A program made the translations under genes and the position numbers. From Eutreptiella sp. 'Long Island Sound 2002' (lineage: Eukaryota > Euglenozoa > Euglenophyceae > Eutreptiales > Eutreptiaceae): a DNA stretch of 64,000 nt. The notes under the pieces were generated by a model, which made no database searches, was not told the origin of the DNA, and saw only the letters and a program-made list of their open reading frames with translations. Positions 42,608 to 53,364 of this stretch are shown here, piece by piece (the stretch's first letter is position 1; each line of letters begins with the position of its first letter). The stretch is from contig OZ038388.1 in assembly GCA_964036045.1 (NCBI GenBank), positions 35,170,497-35,234,496 of the forward strand, in the 5' to 3' direction.

Positions 42608-43816
42608 TTAGCCCACGCAAATTGCACCCCCTTTTTTTTAACCTAAGCACCTAGATTTTGTCACCAAAAAAATAGTTTTTTTTGCCATCTTGAAAATACT
42701 GTTTTTCAAACCCTCCCAAAAAATGCATCTTTCATCGGTTTTGCCCATTTTTTGCTGTTTTTTGGGGGGTCGAATAACCTTTCTTTAGTCGAAAATCAGA
42801 GGGTTCACCGGTCATTTTCCCCGAAAAAACATTTTGTTAGCTAATTTGAAGAATACCAATTTTTGAATCGTCTGGAAAACTATTAAAGATGGGCGCTGTT
42901 CACACATCCGGTACATGTCCATATGAAAAAATGCTTATTATCGGATGCTGAGTGCTCGAGGCCTCGCGCACCCAGCCAGCTGGCGTGAAATTTTCAGGCT
43001 TTTTTGAGATCACTTTTTGACATCGGAAGTTGCATGAAGCAACGATGGAGCAAAAGCAAAACTGCAAGATTCAATATGGGTTAAAGACTTGCACAGCGGA
43101 ACACTCAGTGTGCGAGGGCTCGCGCACTCAACATGCTGGAAGCATGGGTTTTTGAATACCCCTGACTACTTGCATTCTGCCGATAGCCTCCAAAAGGCTT
43201 TTTGAGATTCCTCCCTTTGGGAATCCTGTGAAAACAGTGAGATCAAGAGTAGCGATTAGACTATCCTCCTCTAGAGCACTTGCTTCATAGGTCCTGTGAC
43301 CTAGCGCTTCTGACAAACTGTTGTACAGCCCCAAAAGATGGGAGGCTGGGCACCTCATTTGTAGGTAAACTAACTGAAAATGGTGTGTTTGGCAAGGACT
43401 GAGGGCAACCTGCCTTTTTGGATCTATTACACCTTACATATTGCATGCAGTGTACAAAACGTCCATTGATTGACCACTCTTGCTGCTGACATGACCCGTA
43501 CGGTACACCATGAGGCACCCATGAAGACATCAGAGCCTCATTTGGCATGGAATACTGTTTATTCAGGACCATTCGGAAATACACATTCTGCATAATTGAG
43601 TGCGCGAGGCCTCGCGCACTCAACATGCCAAAAAAAACTTTTTTTCATACCTCTAACTACTTGCATTCCGCTGATAGCCTAAAAAAATATATTTGAGATT
43701 CCTCTGTTTTTTAATTCTCAGTTTTCAGGTGGAAACACGCGAAAACTGCGCGTCTTTTTTTTGGACACAAATGCCCCCCTTGAGGTGAAAAACAGGGTGC
43801 AGTTTGCGTGGGCTAA
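42608..43816. mobile_element. 1.2-kb TIR transposon, non-autonomous
   Basis: Inverted ends: TTAGCCCACGCAAATTGCAC from 42,608 and its near-complement ending at 43,816, about 22 of 25 inner positions matching. It sits within a LINE C repeat unit; joining the flanks restores the unit. Flanks show CTTT at 42,606-42,609 and 43,818-43,821, a possible 4-bp duplication, but the exact edge is ambiguous by 2-3 bases. The interior is AT-rich, with three copies of a GC palindrome and a roughly 490-bp internal duplication (about 43,107 and 43,598). The short minus-strand frames at 43,128-43,626 match no transposase I know. The superfamily cannot be assigned. Confidence 0.75.
43596..43623. repeat. 28-bp perfect palindrome in the TIR element
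   Basis: The sequence TTGAGTGCGCGAGG plus its exact reverse complement. Imperfect versions lie at about 42,946-42,975 and 43,105-43,130. It would form a 14-bp stem. Confidence 0.95.
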
Positions 43817-44184
43817 GCTTTCCCCTGTGCCTCAGCCCCCGCCTATTCCCCTGGGTTATTGTGCGGCCACATCCCATCCCTCATCCCGTGTTTCTACCCC
43901 ACCGGGCCGCCAGCAACCCTGTGGCGCGGGCCCACTGGATCCTCATCCATCCGGGGACCGTTTTGTGCGCCTAGCACGTGTCGCTCCCCTCCCGACCCCG
44001 CTTCTTACTCCTGTGCTGCCTCCCCTGCCGTCCTAGTCCCCTGGGGCCGTCGTGTGGCTCTAGCCACACGCCCTTTTCTGTCCCTTCCCCTTTTCCCTGC
44101 ATCCCGGTTTTTTTTTTTGGCCGCCTGCAACCCTCTGGCGCGGCCCCACCGAATCCGCTGCCTTCCCGGGTCTGGTTCGTGAGC

Positions 44185-45032
44185 CTAGCACTGGTCGCCC
44201 CCTTCCCACCCCCTTCCGCTTGCTTGGTGTGTTCCCTTCAGGACCTCTGGTGGGTCCCTCTTCCTGTCCCCGCGCCCCCCGTTACCCTTGCCTTTCGCCC
44301 ACGTGGTCACCCGTCGTTGTTGGTACTGTTGTTCGTTGCAATGATTCTTTTTTTGCGCCACCCGCGGTCCCCCGTCTGCTCTTTGTGCTCCGCCCCGGTC
44401 CCCCGCCTCCCGCTCGCTTTGTGCCGTTCGCCCTCCTGTGGCGCTGTGGGGTTCTGTTCGTGAATTCTTTTTTCGTGCTTTCTGCCGCGTGGTTCCCTCC
44501 TCCCTGCATGCACGCACAACAACACTGCACAGCCATCTGTGCCGGCTCCGTTCGGTGCTCACGTCTTGTCCCACCGCCTTCCTGTGGCGCGGCCCTTGGC
44601 GGTCCCCGGCCATGCCAGGTGGGCGCCCCTCCCTCGCGTCCCAGACATTTTTGCCTTTGTTGAAGTTAATCGTCGTTCTCTCCTCTCCACCCTTCCCATG
44701 CCCTCTGTCTCCTGCCCGCCCTCTTACTGTTGTTCTCCAGCTCCGTGTGCTCGCGGCTGGTTGTCCTAGCGCCATGGTCCTTTCTCGCGCGCTTTCACGC
44801 GCCTCAGGGCCTCCGCCCTGTCCTCCGACCTGTAGGCGGACTTGGGTGGCCTCCCCAGATACCCCTCCAGGGAGAATCCCCCATCGTCCTCCCCAGCCGG
44901 CCGCCCCTCCATCAGTTCCCTGATGGTCGGGCGGGGCGGCCGGTACGGCTCAATGCGGGTCATCGGCATGGTGTTTCTCTGTGTGAGACAATGTGCTTCT
45001 TTGCGCCCTTGTTTGCCCCCTGTTCCCCCCAC
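44185..45032 (-). pseudogene. LINE C 5' ORF remnants
   Basis: Two overlapping minus-strand frames. The first (45,032-44,766, 88 aa) is basic, with a PPRPTIRELMEGRP segment and an Arg/Ala/Glu-rich helix. The second starts with an ATG at 44,775, ten bases inside the first frame, and runs 196 codons. It is Arg/Gly-rich, with a Cys-Val...Cys-Arg segment shared with 31,084-31,198. No domain is recognised. Overlapping ORFs at the 5' end of GC-rich repeats suggest a LINE, but this is inference. Confidence 0.35.
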
Positions 45033-45790
45033 CTCCTGCGCCCTGCCTCCTCTGCGTGTCCTTCCTTGGTGTCTTGTCCGCCTTTTCTGTTTTTTTTTTT
45101 GGTGTCCGCGTGGTCGCGCTCTCCGCTGCTCCCGCGCGCCCTGCGTGTGCCCCCTGTTCTTCTCCGCGCTACCCCTGTCTCGCCGCCCTGCGCCCGCTCA
45201 CCTGCCCATTTCCCCTCCCATTCTCTGTGTCGCATCCGACCCTGCCTGCATTGTTCGTCTGCCCTCTCCGTCTGAGCCGCGCTGTCAGCCGTGTCTGCCA
45301 CCCGCGTGCTCTACCCCCGCCCCTCTCTGTCGTCCGTACCCTTCTCCCTGGTGTCTCTCCCACCCTAGTGTTACTCCCTCGGTCCCTGTCTCTCACCTCA
45401 TCCCGGAAGCCATGAGCCCAGTGTGGGGGGGGGGGGGGGGTTGTATTCGCCGGCTGGACTGTAGCCCTGCCCGAGGACTGGCATGACGCTGGCTGTTGGG
45501 TTCGTACGAGCCATGAGCCACCGCATCTTCCGAAGGAACACTGAGAGAACGACAGAGATGCCGATTTCCCTTCGCCGCATTTGCACTGAGGACCAGCGGC
45601 GTCTAGCCGAAGAGACCAGCTGCGGCGATTCGGTACGGAGCTATTCCAATCCGACCAGAGCCCCCAGACGGGGGCTGGTCCCAACTTGGTCACCAAGGGT
45701 TCACACTTTGTTGCACTACTTCGCAGCGTGTTCCAAGGAGTCGATGGCCACCAAAGGCCTGGCGCATTCCGGGTCGGCCGTGGTCAAACC
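45033..45790. other. No gene recognised; contains a 17-18-base G run
   Basis: T/C-rich to about 45,400, then a long G run at about 45,422-45,440. It ends in ordinary sequence reaching the Gy-2 insertion site. A plus-strand frame at 45,483-45,794 (103 aa) has no recognisable domain and ends at the Gy-2 boundary. Confidence 0.4.
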
Positions 45791-45794
45791 CTAA
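45791..45794 (+). repeat. Gy-2 target-site duplication CTAA, left
   Basis: CTAA immediately precedes the 5' LTR TG and is repeated at 62,730-62,733 after the 3' LTR CA. Four bases is within the range for Ty3/gypsy integrases. Confidence 0.8.
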
Positions 45795-48718
45795 TGAAGC
45801 GTTAGGGAAGACGCCCGTTGACGCCCGGTGCGACCCCGGCGGGAGCGTGTTCCGTGCCGTAAAGCCCCGCATCGGCAACCGATGCACCGCCAGCGGAGAT
45901 TTATATATCAGAATATCAGGAATCAACAGGGTTTTATTTTCATATTGTTTCCGTCAATTTTTACGCTTCCGTTCTGATATTCACTGTTTTGACAGCTGGC
46001 GGTTAGCTCGCGACTTTAGCGTAGCCGCCAGTTTAACTGTTATATACAGATATTTTAGCGCAAATCGTGACGAAGACTCCAAAGTCTTCAGGAATTGCAT
46101 TGATGCATCCGCAATTTTCACATTCTACACTCGCAACCTTAATCCGAATTTTTCAGGATGTCGAAATCGGATTTTCAACTTCGACATCCCCGCACTTGAT
46201 TTGACCTCTTTCGAGTAGACCTACGTGCTTCCCTATGCACGAATCAACTTTCCTTTTGTCTTGCCCTTCATTTGCCTTAGAGATATGGGCAAAACAAAGT
46301 TGATTCGTGAGGCCACTTGTGAGGGTCATATCTCGTGCCGCTTGCGAGGAATGACAATAAGGAAACGTGGGATGTGTTCACAATACTCCCGACGTAATTT
46401 AGGAAGCATTATATGCCTTGCGTCTCCACATGTGCGCGCTAGCGTAATGGATCATGGTCAAGAGGGTAGAGTTTGCATTATAACTCTTTGGCCATGATAT
46501 TGCGTGCGTTAAGATAACTTTCGAGTGTAGCGCACGAGTGTTGGTGTTGCATAGGAACTCTCCTTGAGTTCCTATGAGCGATTGACAGAAAGTTATGCCC
46601 TTGAAGGGGCATGACATATCGTGGGGGGAGCTACCTTTTTGGGCAAAATGGAGTATGTGCCTTGTGTTGTGTTGCGTGCCCATTTGGCGGGTCCATCGCT
46701 CCAAGCCAAACCCGCCAATGGACCTCATATTGCGCAAGCCCCTTCTCCATACTCCCCACGATCAATTGCAAGCCTAACCTTCGTGGAGCGAAGCTTGTGT
46801 GGCGATCCCAAAGCCATGCGTTGGCAGCAAGGTGTTTTTTTTGCAATTTTCCATATTTTCATGTGCCCACTTGGGAAGTAGCGCTCGTAACCTTTCAAAG
46901 CGCCCCAAGTGGGGCACATATGTGGAATCGAAGGTCATTGGTGTCAAGTCATTGTGTTTAGAAGGATTGGTCGATCACTCAATCCAAGCCGAAGATATTA
47001 TAATATAATTGTGCACCTTTCAAGGCACTTTTGTTTGTCTTCGTGCCAATTTTGCCTTTTTTGGCCCGTCATGATGTCAAGTGGCGACCGTGTATCTCAA
47101 CTTTGCGCTCAATTGACATCATGACCCAAGTATGTTATGAGGGTACATACTTCGGTGCCCAACATATCTTGAACCCGGCGAATAACTCCTCTTGGGCTTG
47201 GCATACCATGGCCGCCATGTTGGCAATTTTGGACTATACCAAATCATGGGCTCACTTGGCGACCCTGCCATTCCCAAAACCGGAGGAGTTGGGCGACGCC
47301 CAAAGGATATGTTGGACGCATATGACTTGATACCAATCCTATGGCACACTCTGGTCCAAGTCGGGCATGTGCCTCATTTGGCCCAACCATGAGTGTGCGC
47401 ATTTTCGGCCATTTTGAGCAGTTTTCCATATTTTCTTCCCGCCGTGCACTATGTTCAGCCCACCCGTGCACGCCGGACGCATGGCCCAATGGACCATATA
47501 TGACATGCATGTTATGCATATTGGTCCCCATGGTTCACATACCACGTGGGCGAGGCGGAGCAACCTTCGTTGAGGTGCTAGCCCAAAGTGAGTGTGGGCA
47601 ATTTTGCCATTTTGGCATTTGTGGACCCAATTGGGATCGTCACCACGCCGAGTGGCATGGGGACCTTTGGAAGCCATAGTCATGGGAGTCTTGGTTGGAC
47701 TCCTGGTGAATCGCGTATGGAATGGGGGATCCGATCTCCAAGCCGGCGTGGAGATATACTACTGGGAGCACCCCGAATTTTGGCTCATTTCGAGCAGCCA
47801 AAATGACCCCATTTTGGGACCCCAATTTCACCCCCCCGTGTGGTCAATTGGTGGCCCCATATCTCTTTCCCCTTAGGAGCCCGGACCTAATTTCAAGTTG
47901 TACCCTCAGATATAGGTCTCAGGTCCTGCCTCCTATCCTGTGAGTTATTGGCCTTGCCCCGACCGGGCGAGCCACGCGTGGGAATGACGCCAATTTTGGT
48001 AATTTTGGCATCATGACCCCACTTGACGAACCCGTGGTGCCCTGATGCCGGGACCTCAGAGGGAACAAGGTTGGGTGAGGGCTCCAGGCAGTTCATTCCC
48101 GAAGGGCATAGGGTCAGTTGCCTCGTCCCTACCTCTGGCGGGTCCTGAAGAAGGGTCAAATTTGGAGATTTCTGAGCTAATTTCATTTGGAGCTGAAACA
48201 GCCCATTTCGAGCTACCAACTCCTAGGGGATATTGGCGGGGCCATATCTCTCGCTCAGAGCAGAGTGGGGACCTGCCGTTAAGGGAGCATGGGGAGCTAC
48301 TGTTAGTTGGCCCTGGAGCGCCTTGGTTCCCAGGAAGTCGCCTGTGGCTGGGCGGGACACCTCCCCTATGGGCAGGGTTTCAGGGTCCGGACTGAGCAGG
48401 GCATGGGTTGTGTTTGAGCCCCCGCCTCCACCAGCCACTGAGAGGGTCGGACCTGGGATTGGGATACGAGTTAGGACTGAGTGTCTATTGTCCTGTGATG
48501 CCCTTACCCCAGTCCAGTCTTAACCCCATGTGTTCATATCCTGATGTGTTGCTGTACATACTTTTGTTCCCTTGTTTCAGAGTGGCAAGGATCCTGAAAC
48601 GCTTTGTCACATGACACGAGCGTAATGATGCCCTTCTGAGCGTAGTGCTTTGCCTGCCTGCTCACCTGTGCGTGTCACCCGCAGCGTCCCGTGGCCGTCC
48701 CCCCACGGGAACGCGTCA
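45795..48718 (+). repeat. Gy-2 5' LTR
   Basis: TG at 45,795, CA at 48,717-48,718. Compared with the 3' LTR it lacks about 67 net bases right after the first seven. It is rich in perfect short inverted repeats, for example 46,239-46,252 with 46,296-46,309 (14-bp arms), 46,550-46,560 with 46,567-46,577, and 47,068-47,080 with 47,112-47,124. The open frame at 45,847-46,218 is closed by TAG, read as TGG in the other LTR; I do not treat it as a gene. Confidence 0.93.
48595..48605 (+). promoter_or_regulatory. Inferred transcript start, pairs with primer site
   Basis: TGAAACGCTTT, the exact reverse complement of the 11 bases that follow the 5' LTR. In self-primed Tf1-type elements this would be the 5' end of the mRNA, leaving 124 bases of R-U5. 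The same 11-mer is at 62,606-62,616 in the 3' LTR. No TATA box is visible just upstream. Confidence 0.55.
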
Positions 48719-48729
48719 AAAGCGTTTCA
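48719..48729 (+). promoter_or_regulatory. Gy-2 self-priming primer-binding site
   Basis: AAAGCGTTTCA directly after the LTR CA. There is no TGG start, so no tRNA-CCA pairing. The 11-base perfect complementarity to 48,595-48,605 is the length reported for Tf1. Confidence 0.6.
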
Positions 48730-49117
48730 CCGCCGCGGGGTTACCCATCCCTCGCGTGCCACTCGGGGCCAGCAACCCCGAGCAGCGCGGCGCAGCAGCT
48801 TGCAGCTCGCAGCGCAGCGCAGCAGCTCGCAGCGCAGCGCAGCGGCTCGCAGCGCCGCCCAGCGACAGCGCCCAGTTCGTCACGGAGCCGGCAGCGCCGA
48901 CCAGAGCATCGCCCTGACCGCGCCGCGACCGTGAAGGAGGTGGACAGACCAGGACTCCCTCATCAGCGAGTCTTTTCGGCCGACCAGCAAGGCCGCACAC
49001 CCAGTCGCGTCATCCACCTCCACAACCACCCGCTGACCAGCACCAGCCGCACTCCCAGTCCAGTGCTGCAACACCCACCTCAACAACCACCCCAGGACCA
49101 CCCCATCGAGAGCACCG
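48730..49117 (+). other. Gy-2 leader
   Basis: Noncoding leader with a GCAGC/CTCGCAGC-rich tract at about 48,780-48,862, like the CAGC-rich leader of the gag-only element. An upstream ATG frame at 48,691-49,143 spans it but is low-complexity. Confidence 0.5.
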
Positions 49118-51727
49118 ATGGTGAACTGGGACGAGGCGGGTAAGACCTGGCCGCAGCCCCACCCCCATGCGGCGCGCCACAGCAATCCCCAGTGCGAAGG
49201 CGGCATGCCCGGGAGCTTCGAGCTCCGCGAGGACATGGGCCAGGACCGCCTGCGGGCAGTGGAGGAGTGGCTGCGGGCGGAAGGGTATGAGTACCGCTTC
49301 CGCCAGAAGCGCTGGGGGACCTGGACCCGCCCGGACAGGCCCGGCAAAAGGCTGCGCCCCGACGGGATCAAGGAGGACGAGACCCCCAACGAGTACCCGT
49401 CGGGCGCCTCGATCAACGTCTCCATGTGGGACAGCAGGGCAGCAGGGCGTCTCCTGGGAAGGAGAAGCGTTCCGCCGGGGACAGGAGGCAGGACAGGAAG
49501 TGGCGGGAGTACCAGGAATCCCTGGCCGCCGAAGCCGCCCAAGGCGCCAGGGGCAGAACCCCAGCCCACGGCCCCCAACGGGCCAATGGTGGTCACCACC
49601 CCGGCCACGCCACCCTTGGTGACTTCATGGAAGTCGCCAAGCAGACCAAGGCCAAGCCCCGTCCGCTGCTCCTGAGGAAGTCAGGCCCCAGCAGCGACGT
49701 GGAGTCGGCCCACCGTGGGAGGATGCCGGCCGACCAGGCCAGCTCCAGCGGCAGCGTCGCTCCCCACCAAAGGGATGTGGCGCGCGCTTGCGAGCGCACC
49801 TGTGGGGTGCCCTGCAACCTTGGGGTTGCCCGGCAACGGGCCACGCAGCAGAACGCTGCCTTGGAGGGCGCCGTCGGCATCGCCCATGAGGAGGCCACCG
49901 AGTGGGGCAGAGGCATGGGCTACCACGCAGCCATCGCGGCCGGTCTCACGGCTGCTGCCGCCCATGAGGCAGTGGCTGCCCGGATCAGGGCAACCGACGA
50001 GGAAGCCCGCCTGACGCAGGAGGCCATTGCCTGCAAGGAGGCCGAAGTGAAGGCGCTGGAAGAGGCGCTTGCCCAAGAGAGGGCAAAGAAGGAGGCGGAG
50101 GAAAGTGCCAACGCCGAAGCGACGGCTAAGGCCCAGGCGGACGCCGCCAAGAAGGACGCCATCGAGGCCGCGCGACGAAAGGTCGCTGAGAAGAGGGCCA
50201 AGACTGAGGCGGAGCTGGCGGCGTTGGAAGCGGACAAGGCTCGGCTGCAGCAGGCCCGGGAAGCCGAAGCGGCTCGTGCCGGGGAGGAAGCCGAAGCGCG
50301 AGCTGCCGCAGCCACAGCCGCCGCAATGGAGGAGGCAGAGGCCAAACTCCCCCGCGAGACTCCCCCGGGAGGATCACGAGTGGAGACCCTTCGAAAGCTC
50401 TTCGAAGGGGACGCCTCCTCCAAGATGACGCTGGACGAGGCCGACACGGGCAGCAGTGGGAGCAGTGGCCCCACTGCCCATCGACGGAGGAAGGGCAAGG
50501 GGAAGACCCCCGAGAGGCCGCGGAGGCCAGCGGGTGGACACCCCCACGACAGTGACCCCTTCTTCACCGCCAGCGACGGGGATGAACGAGGTCGCCGACA
50601 TCGCCAAGTGGTGGCTTGGACGGGCAGAGGAGGCAAAGACGTCCCCATGGAACTGGAAGGTGATGATGAGGATCTCCCTCCTCCCTACCGGAGCTCGGAG
50701 TCTTCCGAGACCGAGACGCCCAGGTGGGGCGACATGGACGAGGATGACGACATGGACTTTGGCATCACGAAGAAGCGCCCATCCTCGGACCCACCGAGGC
50801 AACCCGGCGGAGACCCTCCGGGACCCCCTGGCGGAGGACCATCAGGACCCCCTGGAGAACGCCCACCAAGTGGACCCCCTGGAGGCGGACCACCGGGCGG
50901 GGGGGGACCCCCTGGACCGGGGGGACCCGGCAGAGGCCCACCTGGAGGACCCCCCTCGGGACCCCGACGACCGACCAGGGAACGGCGACCCGGATACCAC
51001 CTGGCGGTGGATTGTGTACCTCCGCAGGAGGGTCCAGTTCCTCGAGCGCGAGGTAGACACGGGCAAGGGCGAGATGACTCGCATCGCCAGGGTCGCCGCG
51101 CGCGCGCAAAGAGAGCTGGACATCGCCAGGAGCGAGACCAAGTCGCTGAACAAGGTCACGAGCGGCCTGCAGCAGAGGCTGGACGCGCTGGAAGCCCGTG
51201 GGAGCGTCGGCAGCGACCACCCACCCCTGGAGTCTGGCTCGTCCGACGACGGCTGGGGACCCGGACCAGGTCCAGGCAGACCCCACGCCCCCGGCGGAGC
51301 CCCCAGGAGTCACCCCAGCGCCAGTGCCCCCTCTCTCACCGCCCCCTCTCACCACAGCGCGGGCCGCCGCAACGAGCGCGTGCCGCCCGGCAGTGGCAGT
51401 GAGGATTGGGGTGATGAGTGGCTCAGTTCAGACTACCACAACTGCCGTGCTCCACCGCAAACGCCTGTACGCCTCCGACGCCCGGCACCAGCCCCGGAGC
51501 CAATCCCAATGGCTGGAGGACGTTTTGGTGGACTCAGGGATCAGGTCCCCGGAGAAGACGTGGAGTGGGACGTCGGCGGAGGTGAGGACCTGGATCTGGA
51601 CCTGGAGGAGTTCGACATCAGCCCGCCGCGTGGTGTACGACGGGAGGCCGCTGAACGCAGCCGCCGGCGCCGTGATGAGGAGGCATACATGGAAGGAGTA
51701 CGGCGTGAACATCTAGGTTCAGCGTAA
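49118..51727 (+). pseudogene. Gy-2 gag N-terminal region: coiled coils and Pro/Gly tract
   Basis: ATG at 49,118 in a good context. The first about 105 codons include an Asp-Arg-Leu-Arg...Glu-Trp-Leu-Arg helix. A slip at about 49,435, next to a 9-bp tandem CAGCAGGG duplication, moves to another frame. That frame carries a long Ala/Glu/Lys coiled coil (about 49,960-50,350) and a Ser/Asp-rich linker, then a collagen-like Pro-Gly tract (about 50,810-50,970). A second slip at about 50,985 returns to the first frame with a shorter coiled coil (about 51,020-51,200) and an acidic tail. A TAA at 51,725 then precedes an ATG. Whether the TAA is a mutation or a true border is unclear. This is a much longer pre-capsid region than in typical Ty3 Gag. 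Confidence 0.75.
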
Positions 51728-53217
51728 ATGGAGGAACCGCGGCATAGCCACAGGGATTCCATGGAGGAGATCGACGTGGCAGCCGTGGGAGTCCGTGGGA
51801 GAGGCCAATGGGAACCTCGGTCGACCTTGCGGTTGGCTTTCATGGTCTCTAAGGCCGCGGATGCCGCCGTTTGGGAAGACCTGAAGGACATCAAGCCCCC
51901 CATGTACGACGGCAACCCCCTCAACCTCGACCGCTTCTTGGAGAAGCTGGACGATTGGGGGGTAACCGTTACTGAGGACATGCATCCCGCTGATGCGGAG
52001 AAGTATGTCTTCAGACGGTTCAGGTACCGCATGCCAGAAGTGCTCGGAGAGCTATACTTCGTGGCGACCAAGGAGGGGAAAATCAAGACCCTCAAGGAAG
52101 CCAAGAAGTGGCTCAACGAGCAGGAGCGGGTGGACGCTCCGCAGGTGGCTGCCAAGCGGAGGAAGTCCATCAAGCTTCAGCATGATGGACGGGAGCTTCG
52201 CCTACGGGACTGGCGAGACTTCCGAGGGCATTACACCCTCTTCCGCCGCAACGTGGAGGATTGGAACGAGGGTGACGAGCAGGCTCGCCTGCTCTCCATG
52301 CTGCCGGAAGCATGGATCAAGAGGGTCACCAAGGAGGAAGCCAAGCGGGCCAAGTCCAACCACACGGTCAAGATGATTCTCCCCAAAGAGTATCATACGA
52401 ACGTGGTGGCTTGGACGAGGAAGAACGCCGCCCGGGATGTCAAACGGCACTCCCTGCGGAACGCTCTCCTCATCACCGTCTCGGGCGATCGCGAAAGACC
52501 GCGATGTGGCGCCTTGACGAGTGTGAGTTGAGCGGCCAGACCATCCGTCTGCAGGCCATCCTGGCGCGGATGAGCTGCGACGAGATCCTGGAGTGGGTTG
52601 GAGAGGAGGTGCTCAAGGAGTACCGGAACCTCCACCACACCCGCGGGTTGAGGCCCGGCGACCGCGACGTCAACTACGTTGGCGAGGGACCTTGCGGGGA
52701 AGCTGCCATGGACCCAGCGGGAGCCGACGGCGATGAGACTCTCGTCGACAATGACGACGACGATGAGCCCGCCGAGGTGGCTGTTTGCGCCTTCGTGGCC
52801 AACAACCTGAGCGCGGGGAACAACCGGGGAAGCTGGAAGCCCCTGCAGCCGGGTGGGAAGAAGAAGGAGAAGAGGGACCCTCGCCGCATTGGCGACCCTC
52901 CGCTGTCCTTTGGGGAGTTCATACGAGCTCAGCCGCAGGGCTGTTTCGTGTGTTATGGGAGAAAGAAAGGCTTCAATAATGACCACCGAACATGCCCCAC
53001 CCACAAGGCCGACACGGAGGCTTACGAGAAGGCGCACGGGTCGAAGAAGCGTGCACCCGCGGGTATCCGGGAGGCCAAAGTGGAGGTGGACAAGGATGAG
53101 CTCTCCAAGCTGGTGTCGCAGGGGACCGAGTTGGCCAAGGAGATCCAGGAGATCAAGAGGAACTGGGTCCCCAGGTCGGACAACAAGAACAAGGAGAACA
53201 ACCAGAACGACCGATAA
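51728..53217 (+). pseudogene. Gy-2 gag capsid and nucleocapsid region
   Basis: From the ATG at 51,728, residues 45-200 look like a Ty3-type capsid. They include KPPMYDGNPLNLDRFLEKLDDW, a Trp-containing helix, an LRDWRDFRGHY segment, then a Leu-Leu-Ser-Met-Leu-Pro turn. The frame shifts by -1 around 52,490-52,500 and goes on with a helical part (ILARMSCDEILEWVGEEVL), an acidic Asp run, and a variant knuckle C-x2-C-x10-H-x2-C at about 52,941-52,992. A Lys/Glu-rich end stops at 53,215. The His spacing differs from the standard C-x2-C-x4-H-x4-C. Pol starts about 150 bases later in the same frame after further stops. Confidence 0.78.
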
Positions 53218-53364
53218 GGACAAGAACAAGACGACTGAAAGGGGAAGGAAGAAGGGAGTCAACGAGGTTGATGCCGAGGAGACTGCCGCTACTTCCACAA
53301 CCGACGCCCCCTAGCGGAGCCCCTGCAGCCAAGGGCCCCAGCTAGGGCGACGCAGGATGGTGAC

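Larger units (their letters stand above)
42108..44640 (-). repeat. LINE C GC-rich repeats, copy 2 (interrupted)
   Basis: 42,108-42,340 matches 30,068-30,300. Tandem units of about 180-215 bp lie at 42,430-42,605 and 43,820-44,220, and 44,505-44,620 matches 31,084-31,198. The array is cut by the TIR element at 42,608-43,816. No gene in the repeat part. The minus-strand coding remains begin at about 44,185. Confidence 0.7.
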
